The position numbers and the translations under genes were made by a program. This document shows, one piece after another, positions 60,185 to 64,000 of a DNA stretch of 64,000 nucleotides. The stretch's first letter is position 1, and each line of letters starts with the position of its first letter. Origin of the DNA: Comamonas testosteroni (GTDB lineage: Bacteria; Pseudomonadota; Gammaproteobacteria; Burkholderiales; Burkholderiaceae_C). The notes under the pieces are model-generated. The model saw nothing but the letters and a program-made list of their open reading frames with translations. It was not told the DNA's origin and ran no database searches. Location of the stretch: the NCBI RefSeq assembly GCF_003569915.1, contig NZ_KZ984444.1:62001-126000 (forward strand), given 5' to 3'.

Positions 60185-60226
60185 CTTATTTGTAGCTTCA
60201 TGCCTAAGCAATGATTAGGCATGAGC
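60185..60226 (+). repeat. Dispersed TAGCT-type repeat, copy 11 (short)
   Basis: CTTATTTGTAGCTTCATGCC, then TAAGCAATGATTAGGCATGAG. It lies between the binding protein and ATPase genes. The half GCCTAA...TTAGGC can form a hairpin, which might reduce transcription or stabilise the upstream message. Confidence 0.5.
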
Positions 60227-60236
60227 ACAGTTTTGC

Positions 60237-61079
60237 ATGAAAACCTCTGATATCGATGCCAGCAGACCCTTTGTGGAGTTCAAGGACGTCTGGCTGGCCT
60301 ATAACGACGAGCTGCTGCAGGCCAATCACTTTGCCGTGGAGGCGATTGACCTGACGGTGCAACGCGGCGAGTTCATCGCCATCGTCGGCCCGTCGGGCTG
60401 CGGCAAGTCCACCTTCATGAAGCTGACCACGGGGCTGAAGATGCCGTCCATGGGCCGCATCACCGTCGATGGTCAGCGTGTGACCGGGCCGCTCAAGATC
60501 TCGGGCATGGCGTTCCAGTCCTCGTCGCTGCTGCCCTGGCGCACCACGCTGGATAACGTGCTGCTGCCGCTGGAGATCGTGGAGCCGCATCGCTCGCAGT
60601 TCAAGCAAAAGCGCAAGGAATACGAAGCGCGCGCCGTGGAGCTGCTGGCCAAGGTGGGGCTGGCGGGCTATGAGAAGAAGTTTCCCTGGCAGCTTTCGGG
60701 CGGCATGCAGCAGCGTGCCAGCATCTGCCGGGCGCTGATTCATGAGCCGCAGATGCTGCTGCTCGACGAACCGTTTGGCGCGCTCGATGCCTTCACGCGC
60801 GAAGAGCTGTGGTGCATTCTGCGCGACCTGCAGGCCGAGCAGAAATTCAATGTGATTCTGGTCACTCACGATCTGCGCGAAAGCGTGTTTCTGGCCGATA
60901 CCGTCTATGTGATGAGCAAGAGCCCGGGCCGTTTTGTGGTGCGCCGCGACATCGACCTGCCGCGCCCGCGTGATCTGGAGGTGACGTACACGCCGGAGTT
61001 TTCGGACATCGTCTATGAGCTGCGCGGCCATATCGGTGCCATGCGCAAGAGCGGCGCGGCGGCCGCCATCAACCAGTAA
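60237..61079 (+). CDS. ABC transporter ATPase (nitrate/sulfonate/taurine family)
   Basis: 280 aa. Walker A GPSGCGKST at 51-59, the signature LSGGMQQRASI, Walker B MLLLDEPFGALD and the switch histidine in VILVTHDLRESVFLADTVYVM. It matches SsuB/TauB/ThiZ-type ATPases that pair with NMT1-like binding proteins. It powers the permease encoded 8 bp downstream. There is no clear Shine-Dalgarno; the ATG at 60237 follows the repeat directly. Confidence 0.94.
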   Translation: MKTSDIDASRPFVEFKDVWLAYNDELLQANHFAVEAIDLTVQRGEFIAIVGPSGCGKSTFMKLTTGLKMPSMGRITVDGQRVTGPLKISGMAFQSSSLLPWRTTLDNVLLPLEIVEPHRSQFKQKRKEYEARAVELLAKVGLAGYEKKFPWQLSGGMQQRASICRALIHEPQMLLLDEPFGALDAFTREELWCILRDLQAEQKFNVILVTHDLRESVFLADTVYVMSKSPGRFVVRRDIDLPRPRDLEVTYTPEFSDIVYELRGHIGAMRKSGAAAAINQ

Positions 61080-61087
61080 GGCCAGGC

Positions 61088-61858
61088 ATGATGCAGAAAA
61101 AAATGGCGGAACGCTGGGCACCATGGGTGCTGCTGCTGGCGATTGTGCTGCTGTGGCAGGTCATCTGCTCGGCATTCGATGTTTCGGAGTTCATCTTCCC
61201 CAGCCCCTGGGCCATAGGCCATCAGCTCTATGAGTTTGCGGGCACGATTGCCATGCATGCCTGGCGCACCTACTGGGTGACCATGGCGGGCTTTGCGCTG
61301 GCGATTGTGGTGGGCGTGCTGCTGGGCTTTCTGATTGGCTCATCGCGCCTGGCCTATGCGGCCTTCTACCCGCTGATGACGGCCTTCAACGCCTTGCCCA
61401 AGGCGGCGTTTGTGCCGATTCTGGTGGTCTGGTTCGGCATTGGCGCGGGGCCGGCGATTCTCACGGCCTTTCTCATCAGCTTCTTCCCCATCATGGTGAA
61501 CATCGCCACCGGTCTGGCCACGCTGGAGCCCGAGCTCGAAGACGTGCTGCGCGTGCTGGGGGCCAAGCGCTGGGATGTGCTGATCAAGGTCGGCCTGCCG
61601 CGCTCCATGCCGTATTTCTATGGCTCGCTGAAGGTGGCGATCACGCTGGCCTTTGTGGGCACCACGGTCAGCGAAATGACGGCGGCCAACGAAGGCATCG
61701 GCTACCTGCTGGTGTCTGCGGGCTCCTCCATGCAGATGGCGCTGGCTTTTGCGGGTCTGCTTGTGGTGGGAGCCATGGCCATGGTGATGTATGAGCTGTT
61801 CAACCTGGTGGAAAAGCACACCACGGGCTGGGCAAGACGCGGATCGCAAGGTGAGTGA
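61088..61858 (+). CDS. ABC transporter permease (BPD_transp_1, SsuC/TauC type)
   Basis: 256 aa with about 6 membrane segments. The EAA loop for ATPase contact is visible as ELEDVLRVLGAKRWDVLIKVGLPRSMPYFYGSLKVA. It completes the importer with the genes at 59148 and 60237. Two adjacent ATGs (61088 and 61091) could both start it. A dispersed repeat and a strong hairpin follow the stop, before the convergent eptA-like gene. Confidence 0.94.
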   Translation: MMQKKMAERWAPWVLLLAIVLLWQVICSAFDVSEFIFPSPWAIGHQLYEFAGTIAMHAWRTYWVTMAGFALAIVVGVLLGFLIGSSRLAYAAFYPLMTAFNALPKAAFVPILVVWFGIGAGPAILTAFLISFFPIMVNIATGLATLEPELEDVLRVLGAKRWDVLIKVGLPRSMPYFYGSLKVAITLAFVGTTVSEMTAANEGIGYLLVSAGSSMQMALAFAGLLVVGAMAMVMYELFNLVEKHTTGWARRGSQGE

Positions 61859-61861
61859 TGC

Positions 61862-61901
61862 AATCAATTTGATAGCTAACTGCGTATATTCTTTATAGAC
61901 A
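61862..61901 (+). repeat. Dispersed TAGCT repeat, copy 12 (intergenic)
   Basis: AATCAATTTGATAGCTAACT, then GCGTATATTCTTTATAGAC, very similar to copy 4 in its centre (GCGTATATTC...TATAGAC). The adjoining hairpin replaces the usual tail. Confidence 0.65.
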
Positions 61902-61937
61902 AACGGCCTGCCGGGCTTTGAAACCCGGCAGGCCGTT
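61902..61937. terminator. 14-bp perfect hairpin between convergent genes
   Basis: AACGGCCTGCCGGG (61902-61915), loop of 8 bases, CCCGGCAGGCCGTT (61924-61937). It is very stable and lies between the permease and eptA-like stops, so it probably ends transcription from both sides, though no long T run follows. Confidence 0.7.
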
Positions 61938-61966
61938 GGCATTTGAGGCGCTTTTTTGGGGCTTGC

Positions 61967-63658
61967 TTAACCCGCGCTGCGGCAGCTGTTGAACGCGTCC
62001 ATGCCGGGCTGATAGGTGGGCGATTGCACATCGACCAGACCCAGCACCGAGTGGTAGAGATTGTCGTGAGAGACGCTGTTGTCCAGCGTCTTGCTCAGGC
62101 AGGCCTGCTGCAGCTTGGTGCGTGCGCCCAGGGTGCCCAGCCAGGCAATCATGGGCACATGCTTTTGATCGTCAGGAGCCATGCCGTAGGGCAGGCCGTG
62201 CAGATAGATGCCCATCTCGCCCAGCGATTCGCCGTGGTCGGACATATAGAACATGCCGGTTTCGTACTGGTTTTGCTGGCTCTTGAGCCAGTCTATGGTT
62301 TTGGCCAGAAAGTGGTCGGTGTAGCGGATCGAGTTGTCATAGACATTGACCACGTTCTCCACCGGGCAGCCGGACAGCGCATTGGTATCGCACTCGGGCT
62401 TGAAGGGCTTGAGGTCGGGCGGGGAGCGCTTGTAGTAGGCCGGACCGTGGCTGCCCATCTGGTGCATGACCAGCACCACCCCCTTGGCGCGGCGCTCCGG
62501 GTCCAGCTTGGCAATGCGCTCTTCAAGGCCCACGAGCAGCATATTGTCCAGGCATTCACCATCGGCACTGCACAGGGCCTTGCCTTCGGGCGTGTTCACG
62601 CTGTCGGCGGTGTCGGCCATGGGAATGCGTTTGCACACGCCTTTGCAGCCGGCCTGGTTGTCCACCCACAGCACGGCCAGGCCTGCGGCCTGCAGCACAT
62701 CGAGCAGATTGCTATGCTCTTCCTTGGTGTTGTAGAAGCGCTCGCGCCCCAGGCTGGAGAACATGCAGGGCACGGACTCACGCGTGCTGGTGCCGCAGGA
62801 GCGCGCATTGCGCCAGCTCAGCACATCGCGCTGGGCCAGCTCGGGGTTGGTGGGGCGCTCGTAGCCGTTGAGGCTGAAGTTCTTGGAGCGGGCCGTCTCG
62901 CCCACCACCAGTACCAGCAGCGGAGGCTTTTGCCCGGTGGCGTAGCTGGGGCCTAGGGCCGAGCCTTCAATGGTGCTGACAAAGGCTCTGGGCTTGTTGA
63001 TCAGCGGTGCCAGCAAGACGCTGGTGGTGGAGAGCACCGGGTTGATGGGATTGATCACAAAGCGTAGCCACATATTGTTGCGAACCACCGGCGCAATGTC
63101 CCTGTACGAGACAGCGACCGCGCCGCCAATCAAGACCAGAGCCGTAATCAGCAGCACCGTGGTGCGCATCAGGTTCTTCCAGAAGCTGCCAGCGCTTTGG
63201 AGCGGCGTCTTCCACAGCCAGATGCCGGGCAGGATGGCAATCACCAGAAGCTCGAGCAGCAGCTTGGGGTTGAACAGGTCCGAGCTTTCGCGCAAGTCGG
63301 TCTGCAGCACGTTGTGCATCATGCCGCGGTCCATCACCGTGCCGTAGGAGACCATGAAGTATTGGGCGCTGGCCGCAATCAGCAGCAGCGCAATCCAGAA
63401 CGGCTTACCCCAGCGCGGCCAGGCAAAAAGACTGGTCAGCAGCAGGGCGGAGCCCAGCACCAGTGGCAGGGTGCGCAGCGCCAGTATCAGCAGGCTACCG
63501 TGATAGCCATCGAGCGTAGGCAGGCGCAGCCACAGTGCCCAGTTGGCCGTCAGCGTGAGCCAGACGGCCAGAGTCAGCGCCATGAACTGAGGTGTGCGGG
63601 GTTGGAAGAGTCGTTTGCCGGAACGAGACGAAGTCGAGGCGAGGTCGGAGTAAGACAA
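61967..63658 (-). CDS. eptA: Lipid A phosphoethanolamine transferase (EptA/PmrC type)
   Basis: 563 aa. Five membrane segments (about 26-217) precede a periplasmic sulfatase-fold domain. Catalytic features: E254 in VVGETARSKNF, the nucleophile T290 in SCGTSTRESVPCMF, H-containing VMHQMGSHGPAYY, and SDHGESLGE near the C-terminus, with the many cysteines of the family. It adds phosphoethanolamine to lipid A, lowering surface charge; relatives include plasmid MCR enzymes linked to polymyxin resistance. The only upstream start is TTG at 63658; the first ATG (63583) would fall at the edge of the first membrane segment. An inverted repeat lies just upstream. Confidence 0.92.
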   Translation of the reverse strand: MSYSDLASTSSRSGKRLFQPRTPQFMALTLAVWLTLTANWALWLRLPTLDGYHGSLLILALRTLPLVLGSALLLTSLFAWPRWGKPFWIALLLIAASAQYFMVSYGTVMDRGMMHNVLQTDLRESSDLFNPKLLLELLVIAILPGIWLWKTPLQSAGSFWKNLMRTTVLLITALVLIGGAVAVSYRDIAPVVRNNMWLRFVINPINPVLSTTSVLLAPLINKPRAFVSTIEGSALGPSYATGQKPPLLVLVVGETARSKNFSLNGYERPTNPELAQRDVLSWRNARSCGTSTRESVPCMFSSLGRERFYNTKEEHSNLLDVLQAAGLAVLWVDNQAGCKGVCKRIPMADTADSVNTPEGKALCSADGECLDNMLLVGLEERIAKLDPERRAKGVVLVMHQMGSHGPAYYKRSPPDLKPFKPECDTNALSGCPVENVVNVYDNSIRYTDHFLAKTIDWLKSQQNQYETGMFYMSDHGESLGEMGIYLHGLPYGMAPDDQKHVPMIAWLGTLGARTKLQQACLSKTLDNSVSHDNLYHSVLGLVDVQSPTYQPGMDAFNSCRSAG

Positions 63659-63679
63659 GGCAGACGGTTTTAAAAAAGT

Positions 63680-63697
63680 GTCACAAAAAAGTGTGAC
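63680..63697. promoter_or_regulatory. Inverted repeat upstream of the eptA-like gene
   Basis: GTCACA-AAAAAG-TGTGAC is a 6-bp palindrome with a 6-base spacer 22 bp before the eptA start codon, in an A/T-rich stretch. It may be an operator; the regulator is not evident. Confidence 0.4.
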
Positions 63698-63746
63698 GGG
63701 ACTTTCTTAAAGCTGGCTGAAGCTGTCTATGGGAGCAACCCGCGAC

Positions 63747-64000
63747 TTACTCGCTTTTTTTCTCGGAACAGGCCGCGGGCGTTCGGCCATCGGCAGGCAC
63801 CAGGGCGCAAAGTCGTTGTGTGCGCTCTGCAGCAGGCAGTTTTGATAGCTCGCGCATTTGGGCGTAAAAGGTCTTCCAGCTCTCGGGCGATGGCTGCTGG
63901 CCTTGATGCAGCTGCTTCCACCACTGGCTCATGGCCGGAACCCAGTCGTCATACGCCGCCAGTGCGCCAAAGCTGGCGTTGTTGGCGTGGGCCACCCAGT
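63747..64000 (-). CDS. Hypothetical protein, C-terminal part only
   Basis: The reading frame enters from the right edge of the window and ends at the stop at 63747-63749, so only the last 84 or so residues are visible. They include WVAHANNASFGALAAYDDWVP, MSQWWKQLHQGQQPSPESW and CALVPADGRTPAACSEKKSE. Two cysteines and a charged C-terminus are present. A GTG near 63995 is more likely an internal valine than a start, because the frame stays open to the edge. No family is recognised. It is on the same strand as, and upstream of, the eptA-like gene. Confidence 0.6.
   Translation of the reverse strand, partial: WVAHANNASFGALAAYDDWVPAMSQWWKQLHQGQQPSPESWKTFYAQMRELSKLPAAERTQRLCALVPADGRTPAACSEKKSE

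Noticed and set aside
1-64000. tRNA or rRNA genes, CRISPR arrays, prophage or integrative elements
   Set aside because: I looked for cloverleaf-like genes, regularly spaced direct repeats, integrases, capsid or terminase genes and found none.

Overview
The window is high-GC (low to mid 60s percent) betaproteobacterial chromosome, most likely Comamonas or a close Comamonadaceae relative. That assignment rests on gene content: many orphan solute-binding proteins of the Bug and branched-chain amino-acid types, DUF3567, DUF3297 and DUF3108 proteins, and an AAHS aromatic-acid transporter beside a Rieske demethylase. It also rests on a family of short degenerate TAGCT-containing repeats scattered through the sequence. 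I see no tRNA, rRNA, CRISPR array, prophage or complete insertion sequence. Genes are densely packed on both strands.

Left part (1-32 kb): a partial solute-binding protein; a TetR regulator divergent from an acyl-CoA ligase and a single-chain biotin-dependent acyl-CoA carboxylase, then a class V aminotransferase. Next come a small secreted protein, a periplasmic FKBP, and a nitric-oxide defence pair (norR divergent from hmp) with three GT-N7-AC sites and a -24/-12 promoter. DUF3297, DUF445 and TPR-like genes follow. A MarR-controlled aromatic demethylation set (Rieske oxygenase, AAHS transporter, ferredoxin reductase) abuts a heavy-metal two-component system, which is divergent from czcCBA with a CusR/CzcR-like box between them. 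Then come a SUKH protein, D-serine dehydratase, a PQQ-type sugar dehydrogenase and a GlcD-like oxidase.

Middle part (32-46 kb): a branched-chain-type binding protein cut short by an in-frame stop, a LysR regulator, purU, a PAS-GGDEF-EAL protein with a degenerate GGDEF, a ChaN-family lipoprotein, an AbrB-family membrane protein, DUF3567 and DUF3108 genes, IclR divergent from a fumarylacetoacetase-family hydrolase, a TraB/GumN protein and a Bug receptor.

Right part (46-64 kb): a three-gene unit encoding an exported flavin amine oxidase, an exported cytochrome c and a RidA-family lipoprotein, which looks like a periplasmic amine-dehydrogenation module. After it come a diguanylate cyclase, a molybdopterin oxidoreductase, a binding protein, an M20 amidohydrolase and an acyl-CoA-binding protein with a palindromic operator. 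A 2-oxoglutarate oxygenase is divergent from a nucleobase-type deaminase and an NMT1/THI5-type ABC importer, across a 0.5-kb repeat-rich gap. The last complete gene is eptA-like (lipid A phosphoethanolamine transferase), and a partial gene reaches the right edge.

The most notable signals are the periplasmic amine oxidase/cytochrome c/RidA module; the dispersed repeat family, copies of which are read through in three coding regions and supply stop codons to two genes; the repeat-rich divergent region at 58.1-58.6 kb; and several well-formed candidate operators whose layout suggests specific regulators.
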